From Lineus longissimus (taxonomy: Eukaryota; Nemertea; Pilidiophora; Heteronemertea; Lineidae): DNA of 64,000 nucleotides. Position 1 is the stretch's first letter. The number at the start of each line of letters is the position of its first letter. A model generated the notes under the pieces. It did no database searches. It had not been told where the DNA came from and worked only from the letters and a program-made list of their open reading frames with translations. Where the stretch lies: the NCBI RefSeq assembly GCF_910592395.1, contig NC_088310.1, forward strand, positions 25,003,491 through 25,067,490, in the 5' to 3' direction. A program made the translations under genes and the position numbers. Positions 32,000 through 45,000 of this stretch are shown here, piece after piece.

Positions 32000-34900
32000 T
32001 GCTTATTGGTTTAAAGGACTTTCCTTATAGCGAGGAAGCTACAATAAAGCTAAATAGGTTTGACCGATTTTGAGATACCATCAACAGGTCATTCTCGACC
32101 ACCAACTCCGCGGAGGACACTTTTGCGCCAATTTCACGCCGCTTTGATCAGGGAAATATGATCGGCCATTTCGGACCATATCAGACACTCATTATTTGTG
32201 ATACCTCAAATTGGTGTCGTGGTTTATATTCAATTCCAAATCCATACATATATATGAGTAAATCGATTCATGTCTTCCAATTACCGAATGCAGTGGGCGA
32301 GAGGATGGCCATTGTTGTTTACAAATCTCCTATAATCATGTGTCGTCTACTCAACCTCGTTTTCATCTTTCATCTCCTCACTGCGCAGTGCATGTTTAAT
32401 GTACGGTGACTGCATGCTAAACGTGGGACGGGGTTGTCGTCTGCTTCGTGGCGGGAATTGATTTCGGTGGTTGGTCCGTGTTTTGGGGATTATTACCCAG
32501 GCTCCACGGGCCATCAGTAACCAGGAGACGCTACCAGCATCTGTTTTATGTCTTCAGTTGCTTGTAGCCTAGTCAATCGAGTCAAATAAGAATCTGATAA
32601 CCTGTTGAGACCGTCTGCCCAGCTCACGAATTCGTGACTTGGTAATGGATAAGCGATGCATGTTGCTTTTGGTAATTTCCCCCTTTGGAGATGGGTCTTC
32701 CTTTATCGTTAGAGGTACATGTATATCTATAGGCTGACCAGAATACACTATTGCCAACACGGGCGAAGGCATTTGCAGATGGATATCGCAGAATGTTTCT
32801 GCTGTTGGCGGGGACGTAGGCTGCTGTCATGTCAGGCAAATATAATCACCATCAAAGCAATATATCAGCGGGAAACCGTCACGGAAAAGGACTGAAAACC
32901 ACTGCGGTTATTATGAACGAACATGGCTGAGAGCACAGTTGTTGGAGGAATTTAAAAGCTTTACGTATTTTTACGGCGAGGCTTTGCTGTTAAGTAAAAT
33001 GATCCTCAAACACTTCTTTACACTGATCGCCTTTGTCGATCTAATAACTATACCATGTCGTGAGACTAATGAACGAAATATCCCCTGCGAAAATCCATCA
33101 GCTTCTCATCAAATACACCAACGACTGGTGTTGCTGCGCAGGAATACGCCATCACAGTGAAAGCGTAACGCTCATTACCTAAGCAATACTGTACATGATA
33201 TATTATATTTTGGTTGCAAATGCTATTTGTAATGTAATAAATCTTTAATGGATGAGAGAGTGATTCGGAATAAAACGTAATTTACTTGCATTTTGTTCGG
33301 CACTGCACAGAGCTTGTGTTTACGTAATAACCGAAGCACTGAGTTACAATAATGCACATAAAAATCGCCCGGTGAACATCACCGGATAAGGAGGCAGGAA
33401 TGAAGTACATAAGACGCAGTTCGTCAACTTTCACCATTTCTGTTACAACACCTAAACGATCACTCGCTTTCTATCATTATTTGGTGAACTATCCGAGATC
33501 AACATGTCGATAAATCATGTTTCTAATACCATATTTGACCACTAAATTCTCAGACAAAGCATCGACGAAACACCACCCAAAAGTCCAAGTAAGGTCAACG
33601 CACTCTGCCTCCACATACCAATAAACCAATAAATCATTTTCACAAGTGAATACAACTTAAATCGATGTGAAATCTTCCATTCGACACTTTATCAGAAAGA
33701 TTTTCAAGTGAAACAAGGTAAAAGTGTCATCGAAGAGCAGTGATATGATATATGATACTGTTTGTCCAAACCGTATTGACCACAAATGTCTACTTGTTGT
33801 TCGGCTGTTTGACTCTCAGGTTTGACCTCAATGGCCTGAATAACCAACATGCATATCAATGACACATGTATCTTTGATAATACATATCTGAGTGCGCACT
33901 TGAAATAATATACTAGTATTCCCGCTGGCAAACAATCGATCATGAGTCATTTGATGTCTTGTATATGCCTAATGAGGTGGTTGCTCTTTATTCAGTAGTC
34001 AAATAGAGGAGGTTCGAGGGTTACGTAGTTGCCCGAATAGAATGACGATATTGAGAGATGAATCCAGTCGCCCAAAACCTGTTAGTGTTGTGTGTTGATC
34101 AGTCCCTTCGGTTACATACCAAAGGATGACATTTAGTAACAACTCGCCCACAACCCACTAACAGAAAAAGCTAGTTGTCGGTCTCTTATGAAATTGTCTA
34201 TGATGCTGTAGGCTATTTTCCATTGTCATATTATGGTCAAAGCACATAGGAACGAATGAAATCCTCTTGACTGCTTGACCGTTCACAAAGTAAGATGAGA
34301 CTGAATTGTGTATGTTGTCCGTCTTTGATCATCAATGGGATTCCTTTCTATCAACGGGTGGCTGCACCAAACTTATGAAACACCTTGACTACAGTGTACC
34401 ACAGTTTACAGTATTTAATGCCGTACTGTGCCTCGTTTCGACGGAGCGGTTATGGTTAAACGTAAAGCAGTAGAAGGCAGTCAACATTTAGATTCAATGT
34501 CATTTCGCGAAGAAGACGAAAACCATACATGCTACACAATACAGGATCACTCAGAAAGATAAAAGAAGACTGAAACTACCCTTCAGACTTAGTCTCAATG
34601 AGTAGTGGCTACAACAAATTCTTTCTTTGCCCTCATCCATTTCTCAACGATATCACCCATCACAATGCACCTTAATGCGTGCACACGGCTTCGCTTCACT
34701 CCTAAAGGGGGCAAGAAGGAATAATCGTCTTTGAGTAGTTCCTTAAAGGTCTTCATTTAGTCAATGTGTTATCTTCGTCACTCGGCCTACTCAGACTTCA
34801 GCGAATCATCACTTTCCTATTAATAGACAGGACGTGTCAGGGGAGATCACCATTATACACGTTAAGGGAAGTAAGTCTAATTAACCTAATGCAGCTTGAA

Positions 34901-37900
34901 AGCAACCAGTGGTTATAGAAGTCTCTTTCTCACTGACTTCCTTACAACATTGCACCCTGACATATCGAGCCATCAACTCGATACATACTTTCGGAAAGAT
35001 GGTTAAGGATGGAGTCCAGTCACGTTTATGGTTGTAGACTCTGTTTATTGCAAGAGGATGACAACATTGGTTGTTTGGAAAAAATCTGTACACTGAATAT
35101 GAGGAGAAAGAAGCAAGCTATTCATCTTCTCGGGCAGTTCAAGCATCCTAGTTTACCTTGATGTTAGATGCACGCCAGACATAAGCAAACCTGAGCTGCA
35201 ATCAACACTTACCTTTTTACCGTGAGCAAAACGGTAACATTTCATTTTACTGACATTCTATTCTTTTTTAATGTCTCGCGTTCGCATAATATGAATTATC
35301 ATAGGTACACCTTCAAATGCAATGTAGCGAAAAAGGCATCTCATTTGTCAAGGAAAGCTTCAGTGCATTGGTGCTAAAGCACTGAAGAATGGCTGTACTG
35401 ATGTATTGGAATCAGAAACTTCTCACTGCGACTTATCGGCGGTGTATGTCAAGCCTCAAGTCTGGATACTGACGAAGATCGGCATGGAAGCTTAAAGTAG
35501 ACAATCTTCTTTTCCCTTTTGTTACATTTTTTTGTTTCAACGAGGTACATGTACATGTAAGCTTACTTTCTTTCCAGACGCTTAATAAGGGTTGGAAATG
35601 GGTAGAGGTTAGAATTGCTCATGTTGCAGCGCTGACTGACCAGAAAACTCATCTGCATGATATCTACTGTACAACACATCTCGTCATGTTATACCTCTAC
35701 TACGATGTTGCGGATGCGTTACACGCATGGAAGAACTGCATGATCACTTTGCCCCCAATGTATCATCTTGATATGCCATGCCAAGTTTCAACCATTGCCA
35801 ATCAGCACCAGGGATTCGCCCCATGGTTTGCGGTTCTCATTAAACAGACAACCTAATCAATGCCATAGCCGCCACGCTCTCACCATCCGGCCATTGTGAT
35901 GACTGATCAATATTTCTGATCACGTTTATTGATATTTGGTGCGGATCGATCGTGATTGACCTCCTGCAGGGCTATGGGCAATGATAAGGCACGCATCAAT
36001 GATACTATGGACCGATGTACTTAAAAATAGTCACATTACTGAGACTAATTCAAGGGTTCGCCGACAACGGTTAGCTGTGATGAGCACATTACCAAGCCAA
36101 TTTTTATTGTACTCGTTATTCTGTTTACCGCCGAACATGTCTTGCAATGTCATCAAAGACGCTAGTTCCTCTGCACCCGGTCTGAAAGTGTGGTAGCAAC
36201 GCGAATCGTTGTTCTTTGCCAAATTCTAAGGACATCTGATTGATACCACTGCTAATGATGAGTCCCCCGAGACAGATCTGTGGAAACTGTTCAGTCTCTG
36301 ATGAAATATGCAGCGGTATGGGTCTGCCGCGACAGATGGGTGCTGAATGATAGATAGGGTGACAGTCTGCCGCTTGCGGATATTAGATTTGTTGGAATGG
36401 TTGCGAGAGAAACCTACTAGTTTATCACTAATTGCACTACAAGGAATTCCCTCTGACTGACTGGTTGAATAGGAAGAAGTATTCCGTAGCCAGAGCTTGG
36501 GGACACTCTCGAACTCTACACTGGTGGGAGCCCATGTTCCTGCTGGGGTCATCACTGACTACACATAAATCCCGTGCAATTTATTAAGGGTTAAAACCTT
36601 TGGTAAAATACACAGTAAACATATATTTATATGGGCATGCAGGTTGACATTGGAAGCGGCCTTGATCTCAAGAATGGCACTGTTATCTCCGGCTGCTTAA
36701 TTGCTGTGATTATAGGGCATAATTCGTGAACAAGGCAATGTCGGTACTTAATGGCGACAATTTCCATGTTCTTCTCTTCATGGACACTTTGACTTCTCAG
36801 TCCGAATAACAAATCAAGTCTCTTATTAATGAGCGGAAAGTCGAAATCTACCAAGGCTATTGACTTAACCGATCTATTGGGGCTTGTCATTAATGCGGAC
36901 ATGCTATATTCAAACATTGGGACAAGGCATACGAGCAAGACTTCGATGTCATATCCTATGCTCGTTATATCCATTTAAAGCGCTTTAGAAGAACTTTTCC
37001 CAACCATCAGCCAAATCAATAATCAAATTTCACCAGCATATTCAGCCATCCTAACACACAAGGCTATGTGTACAGATACTTGCACGAGTCGGCAACAAAC
37101 CACAAACCAAACATCATTGAACTCGTCATATCATCACCCCATACTGTTATCTTGAATTAAAGTCTGATAACCCCAAAACTTTAATTTGTTACATGGGAAC
37201 TTTCGTTGGGTTAATTCATAATCGGAATTGTATGTTTGCTGTCGGTAGATTGCTTCATTAAGGATCATAAACTTCTTTGGATAAGATCCAGTACAGTATT
37301 GCTTCCAACAACTCACGAAGTCAAGGACGTATGAGTACAGCCGTCTTTAGTATTTTCACATCCTGATAACATTATCTTCGAATGTCAGGGTCAGTTATCT
37401 GCTCCTCCCCTCGCATACATCACTGAGCTTGGTAAGTGCTGAGTAAAGGGTCCTTAAGCTCAGGATTTGACAACATAACCCAAGCGAAAATATCTGATTC
37501 GAGATGCAGAAGAAATGGAGGAAGGAGCTACAAAATATCAAGTTAGGTGGTGGGCAGCATATCATGCCTTAGCCACGAAATGAGAAGAAGAAGAAGAAGA
37601 AAATGCGTTACATTCTAATTTGGTGATCTGAGTTAAGACCAGTAAATGGGGTTACTTCAGTTTTGTACAGAAAGGCCTAATGTAAATTTACATATGACGT
37701 TTTCAGTAAAAGCATTTAATCTTTATTCACATCACCAATGTAAAGCATTAAAATCTTACTGCCAACTCCCCTGGAGAGAACAAACATCAGTTCTTCGACC
37801 GTCTTCTCAACGCTTGCCATATATCTCATGAATAAAACATCAGCTACCCTGGAATCTATCTGAGGTGGTTGGTTGCTAAGTGGTAGCCAGTTGGCAATAC

Positions 37901-38912
37901 GCCCCTGTTGATCTGAGTTACAATGCTTAAGAGGTGTGAGGGAAACCAAAGAAATTTGCCAAGACAAACCATCAAATCATTCTTAACAAAGTTATACTGA
38001 CCAACGTTATTGTCATGGAGGATGGTTCAGCCCTGAGGTATGTCTGTGCCGGATATCGACGAACGGCACCTGCGACTGTATGGTTACAATAGAGATGATT
38101 GTGTTACTGAAGTTGGATTACTTGAAAGAGGATCTGACTGAACTATCATTGTCTCTTCTGGTTTGAACATCTTAACCACTATGGTTTTTGCATCTTATCA
38201 AAGGGAGTACAACACCATCGGAGGAACAGCATGGGTCTCAGAGGCACTTTTAGAGTTGTTGAGCATATAAGTGCCGAAGGATTCTTTCAAGACGACTTTA
38301 CTTCCAAAGCCAGATTTTCAAAACCCTTGTTGTTACAGTGAAATACCTTCCCGTAAGAAGCGCTTAAGGAGAACACCGCAAAACCATTCCCAGCAATTCA
38401 ATATTTTCTGCTAAAAAAGGAACATTTTACGCGGCTAGGATGTTGCCGTTGGATTCGCCTGTGAGATGTAGCCTGAAAGGTCACCGAAACGAGGATGACC
38501 CAGTCATGTTTTGATCAACAGCTACCACCAGCGTAAAGTACACAGACATGACAGAACCCGGAAAAAACCCATCTTGAAATCAAATTCCCGGGGATTACAA
38601 AGTAGAGCTGCCATCTCTTTACAACATGCGAAGTCGATACCAACAAAAATCCCAAACCGAGGAGCCGCCCAATTGCCAGGCAAGACACAAATTGATTTCC
38701 CTTCAGATCAAAGAAAACTAATGAAATTTCCACATCTCCGCAGAAGCTTGTTACTTCTGGAGGCTTTTGCTTTTAAAACACACAGCGGATTGATGGTTGA
38801 ACTAAAAGCAGGCGTTGACCTCAAATTTGACCTTGACCTTAGTTCATAGATGTCAGGATGCGCCATCTCCTTTTCAAGTTTAAATCGACAAATGTTCGGC
38901 TGCAGAGCCTTC

Positions 38913-39048
38913 AACCAGCCTTATTTCTGCATCTTAAGTTGCCTACAAACCAGCTTTCTTCTGCTTGCTTGGTCGCCTAAAACCAGCCTTATTTCTGCAT
39001 CTTAAGTTGCCTACAAACCAGCTTTCTTCTGCTTGCTTGGTCGCCTAA
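38913..39048 (+). repeat. 68-bp perfect tandem duplication
   Basis: Copies 38913-38980 and 38981-39048 are identical. The first five bases of a third copy follow before the sequence diverges. Confidence 0.92.
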
Positions 39049-42000
39049 AACCATCTGTCTTTCTACCCAACGAACTGCCTAAAATACACAGTAAGTTGCC
39101 TCAGATCAGGGAGCAGGTTTTCTTACGCTTCCCATGCCTCCTCGCATGATCTACACAATCCTTTGCTCCCCATCCTCAGGATGAGACCAGTTGATCTAAT
39201 TCTATAATCACTGCCCTCGAGCAGAAGCTGCATTGTACCAAAAGACCCGCTGAGGTCGATTAGGAAGGTCCTTGATCTTCTTCAGAGATCGATATGTGGT
39301 CCTTGAAGCGAGGGATGGAAGGAAGTTGCAATTATACTGGTTTGATTCATGGTTGGTTGCGTGTTTGAGGTTGACGTTCATATTGTCTGCTGTGTCATGT
39401 CTGGAACCGTCAGGACGTATTTTGGGGCACTGTAGCCTTCTTAGCAAGCAGGGGATACTGTTCGTTACTGCGATGGTTGGGTATGTTCTTAGAGGCTGGT
39501 TACTCAAATGTATGTTGAACACACGTTCACGCATTTGGTTAGAAAGTGGCTGTTCGTCAAGCGATTGGTTGGCCAGGTTGCACACGGTCACACAGTCGGT
39601 TGGAAAGTAGCCTACATGTATCTCGGTGCTTAGAGTAACCAGCTCGGTGTGATGAATATTCTACTTCTTGTTAAATAATTAAGCAAACAAGTGGAAGCTG
39701 GTCGCTATTGTCCTTCTATGATCCTTGCCTGTGATCGTGATGACTAGCCAACCCAAAGCGGCGCTATCGATATGTCAGAAGCATCTTCTAAGCTAGCGAT
39801 AACCTTATGTGGTCATGCGCGCTCCCGTGGACATCCTGTTGTTTCCATGGTGAGGTGAATATGACAGGTATAGGACACCGGAATCAGTCTTAGCAACGCG
39901 CATCGCATCTGCAACATAGTGTTCTGGATCCGACGAATGTCCTCTAAATTGGAACATATTCAGGTTCTTGAAATAACTGTTTATCCGCTTAAACTCGGGT
40001 CTTTAGACCTGATGTCGCAACTGCAGCCATGGAAACCCTGAAACATTTTAGAATACTAGATGTCAAGATAACTGAGGCTCATGTATGTAGATCCAGAGTT
40101 GCCGCAGTAAGCTTTTTGGAACGTATGATATTTCAGATAGCCACCGAATGGCAAGCCGGGAGACAAATCTAATAGATCAATGCGGTTTAATAACACGCTA
40201 ACGGCAGAGTCTAACTTGAAAAAGAAAGTGATCGATGATTCGGGTGATAATATACGATATGTTGGAGGCGCTAATGTCTCTGTTTCTGAAATCTTCGAGA
40301 ACGAAAACGATTTGAACTTTATGGCTTTAGAGTGTTCTGGTCCGGGGTTCTGGCTCTCCAACTGCTTCATTAACCACGCAATATTGCTTATTTTGTCAAA
40401 TTCATCGATTAAAAATGAGCACTGCGGCGAACTAAGTGTGCACACCTGTTGAATTTCTCGAATCTGCGACATCAATTATCGCTTGCAGAGTGCGCGCTTA
40501 TATGCCATCCATGGTGATTTCACGCCCGGGCTTGCGTGGCTTATATGTAATTCCTTCTCTCAAGGAATAAATGTTTACTAAGATATTGGTGAATAGAGGA
40601 AATATCGTATAACTAGCTTAATCCATGCGGGCACACGGCTCATCATTCTCCCGGTTTGTTGACAACATGAGAAAATTAGGTGTAAATTATGAATGAGTTT
40701 TATTCCAAAGCGATCTTCCTTGGAGCAACGAAGGGCGGTTCAACATGTGAGGTAACCTCTCAAAGAATATAAGCTTTTGTGTACATGAACCATTGATAGT
40801 TTTGAGGTTATTTACTGAATGAGTTTTGTAGGCCAGGCGATTGGTGGCCTTTTTCTATGAGATTTTAAGAACTTTTCTGAATGAGGTCTATGAATGATGT
40901 CTAGAGTATCATAGGCCTTTCTAAAAGGTTCAGACTGTCGGCGGTTTGATGCCTCTAGCTTGTAAACCCCATGTTGTGTTCTGTGAAAGGAAGACGTCCT
41001 CATGGACATGCAGTCGTTCAGAGAACGGCGCGTTACAGGCAAACAGCTGAGTTAAGATACCGCTTTCGGTCCGCGGAAGTATCACCCGCAGATATGGTAC
41101 GAATCTGTCGCTGAAAAATAATTCCTTCTTCAAGTGCAGAGAGAATGCTGTGGAAGGAGAAACAGTACCTATATCATCTGACTGGAATGACCAAACGTTA
41201 CGGCTCTTATCGCCTCACTTGAAATCTTGCTATTTTGCGTTGAACCCCATTTTCACTTTGAAGTTCGTGGTACGCCATTTATTGATCCCCAAGTCACGCA
41301 CCAACCAACGGTTCGTGCAACTCTTCACGATATGCAAACGATCTCCTCGACCCAGTATGATATGGCTCAAGTAGTTTCCTCCGCAATAAGGACACCGATT
41401 TTTAATCACCGCTTCAAATGCATCGATTTTACCTGTTCTGTGCTCTTTGACATTTACTGACCTATCAGTAGTCTGCGGTCTCGGTTTTCATGCAACTGCG
41501 TCCAGTGACCATTATAGTTATAGAAATGCTAAAATTCAAAAGATATTCTTCAATTTGCAGTAGGAGTTTATCAGAAAATTGAAAACCGAAATTTCTGCCT
41601 GTTTCAGACACGCTGTTTTCTTGTGAAATGTGCCTCCCTCGGCATTCTGAAAAGGCGCTTTCCACCCGCGATATATAGATTCAATTAGAATAGAAAGTCT
41701 TCTGGCACTAACGCTTCCAATCTATGCATCTCGATCCTAATCTTTAATTAGACAATATCGATATTCCATATTTTATCGGAGTGAGCGATTGCATTAAAGC
41801 TTTTTGTTTTAACTACACGAGCATGATCTTTGAAAATGATATCATAGACGAGTTCAAGGTCGCATATACAGGATCTTGGATCAGTCTTCACAACTTTCCC
41901 TATAAACATCAATATTTTGTTTTAATCTGAGTTATCCATTACATAAACCAATGTCTCATAAATTTAACCGGCCTCGTTAGGCTGCGACATCGGAACACTC

Positions 42001-45000
42001 ACCCCTCACTGAAAGCTACTCTGTGATGTAGTTTGGACAATAGAATGTATAGGGCAGGCCGACAAGTTTTTTCTTAGCCTTTAAATGCCTATTGCACAAT
42101 CATGGGCCGATGGTAAATAGCTGTTTCGCCACACACATGGCCTAGTTTTACCTTCGTTTCGATTGAAAAACCCATTAAGTGCTCATGTGTTTAAAAAAAT
42201 CAAATCGATGTTTTATTACTCATAATCAAAAATAGTATGTGAGGCATCGCTCAACTTCTGTTATGTACAAATACTTATAAGTTTTGTCATATAAATGTGT
42301 GTGTAGGCCTATTTTGTAGATCTTCGTCTAGTTACTGTATTAACCACCTCAACTGCAGTGCTGAGGCGACCAGCTTAGAGATGTTGCTTTATATGGGATG
42401 TTGATGTAGACAAGTAATTTCACCTACAAATAAATCTCAACCTGACATTGAATATTTCAAATATCCTGTTTTCTGATCATCTCACTCTGAATGCTTTAAG
42501 TACACGTCACTTGCACTAAAGATCCCTATTTGTTTTTGCTTATACCAATGTAAATGCGGATGGATTTTTTCTTGTACAACCCGATGTCAAGGAAGCATTT
42601 CTATTGGTCAATTTTAACAGAAAGATGTTTACCGGAGATGTTTATAATTGACAAATCGGAAAATACTAGAATAAGCAAAGTATGCATGATAAATTTAATG
42701 TTTTTCGGCTCTACAGAGATATTCAAAAATGTTGACCGGGGATTCGGTTTGAAAAGAATATGTGATTTCTTATGCACCAAAGGAAATATTATGTACCATT
42801 GGAAATATTCATTATCATCTTTGTATTGTGTTACAGGAAATTGAGCGTTATAGGCCTGTAGACGGGGTCATGTGTCATCAAGACTTAATGATAGTTTCAG
42901 AGCATGGCAAATGAATGGGGCAAAACATAATTTATTTTTGTTCAGGTTCAGTACATATTAAACCGGCTTTCATCTTTTGTTTGAAGATCAAATATCAGAT
43001 AATGTCGTGATATTGTGATTTCCGGTTCCTTTGTCGCGAAAAATTGTAATATTAAAGTTCATCATGAAGTCACTGCTCTTCAATAGTGTGTGTCAAAACA
43101 CTTCCGTTTTCGTTCACTCGTCAATAAGTTCTGCCTCACAAACGAAAAGAAAGCCATGTGTTTATGAGTCACCTAACGTTGGTGATGGAAGGCGTTCGAA
43201 CTTGTTGCAGCCTGCTTGTTGTGGCGGTGTTATCAGAGCCATCGGGGTGCTGATCCCACAGCAGCTGGCCCAGATTTCCCCTAGTGAATCATTCCGATGA
43301 TCGATACCTTAAGAAAAGTCTGATCAAAGATTGCAGATAATGGATGTGCATGTTCACTGCAAATCGTTTCCCGTTATTTTTTAGGGAAAGCTGTTGAATG
43401 CAGGTGCACAGAATATCGAATTCCCATCCCTGGTAAACTTTCTTCCAACAGAATTATTTATTTTCAGTCTTTTTTATATTGCAGCTATTGAATTTCATGA
43501 TTTTCCATCAAAACCTTGAGGAATTACACCCGCTTCTTTTCACCACAATGAAATGGGTTGGACTCCTTCAGCTCATAACTGGATATCGTTGTTTCTGTTG
43601 TCGAATGCTGGACTGTTAATCTGGCACGAAAAGTTACGTCTACCATACATCATTTACCCACTCAATGGTGCAATACAGCGTCCTTGAGCTTATACAGGCT
43701 TCACGGCAACTTGAACGCTACTCAGGAAACCCTGAAATGAAGATCAACAACCAAATGAGCCAACTCGGCATGATCTCTGTCGCCTTTTGTTAGCTTTCTA
43801 GTAGACTGAGCATTTCCTTCTCGCGACTATTTTCAATTACATCAAATAACGTTGCAAAGCAATCCAATTTGTGATATAGGTGCTCATATTGATTTCCTGA
43901 AATTCAAGAGGTAAAAGCTGACCAGACCGGTGCGTGGTACGGCGGATTCATGTTAACAGTACGCTGGGGATTCTAGATTCAACATCAATCAAACACTTTC
44001 AGGTCTTGTCAGACTGTTTTTGTTTGACTTTCTATATCGACTGGGTTTTTAGAAATGATTTACGGTTTATGCAAATACACTTGATTTAAGGTTCATGATA
44101 TAGAATGGTTCAACATATTGTGCGCATCTAGCCGCAAGAAAATGTCACCCCATCCTACTTCGGAGAGAGTGACGAAGAACGAGCCAATTGAGGCGAAATA
44201 CTGACAACTTTTCCCAGCCATGTTCGGCGTTTCTCGCCAGTTCTCATTGGTAGATCAAGTGTCATAATCCTTCCTATCTACCGTAAAAGGAGATCGCAGG
44301 TCGCTCCCGAATGACGTCATACGCCTACAGCGCTCAGAGAGTTACTAACGGAACGTTACCTCCGATTGCTGATTCTCCGGTGACAGATACTCGATTGAGA
44401 AGCGGTTTCACCTCCCACTTACTCACCAATTTCCCTATGTTATCATTACAACGGTTTATAGATGCACTTTCAATATTACAATTTTGGTAAGTTTTGGTTG
44501 GTGAAAGTGGAACCTCTCTCTGAGGACACATCTTTATTGACGACCAAATTGGTAGTTTCCATTGAATTTGGCCGCTGTAAGACTTTCCGTCTCGGCCGAG
44601 CTGGACTACACTCCTCTGCAGTCCATTTCGTCATCCTGGTTGTCTTTCCACGGGTGACAGGACGAGGCCGGTCCACTGCGTCCGGGGTGTAAGATGGACA
44701 TGCTTTGACAAGAACCATCCTTCTTGGAACGCATTGAGAGGTCAAATGCAGGTCTTATATCTCTGCATCAAGCTATAGACCTTTTGAAATCACAGAATGG
44801 TCGAATAAGGCCCCCTGGCAGCCCCTCTCCATGGTGGTGCTGGGGTCATGGCCTTGGTTTCTAAGATCAACATAAAGAGGATAACGATGATTTATCCATA
44901 CCTAAACTTTCTGTGAAACGTTTAACAATAAGACGTGATATTTCGACAGTCCGAACAAATAGGTATATGTTTCGATATTATCAGAGTGATTTTGACATTG

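Noticed and set aside
40056-40475. 139-codon minus-strand frame with ATATAAG about 30 nt upstream
   Set aside because: A few frames of this length are expected by chance in 64 kb of such composition. No recognisable motif, and the opposite strand is also open.
44312-44319. Four perfect TGACGTCA octamers (11719, 18449, 44312, 63959)
   Set aside because: About one is expected by chance and the sites are not near inferred promoters, so no regulatory claim is made.
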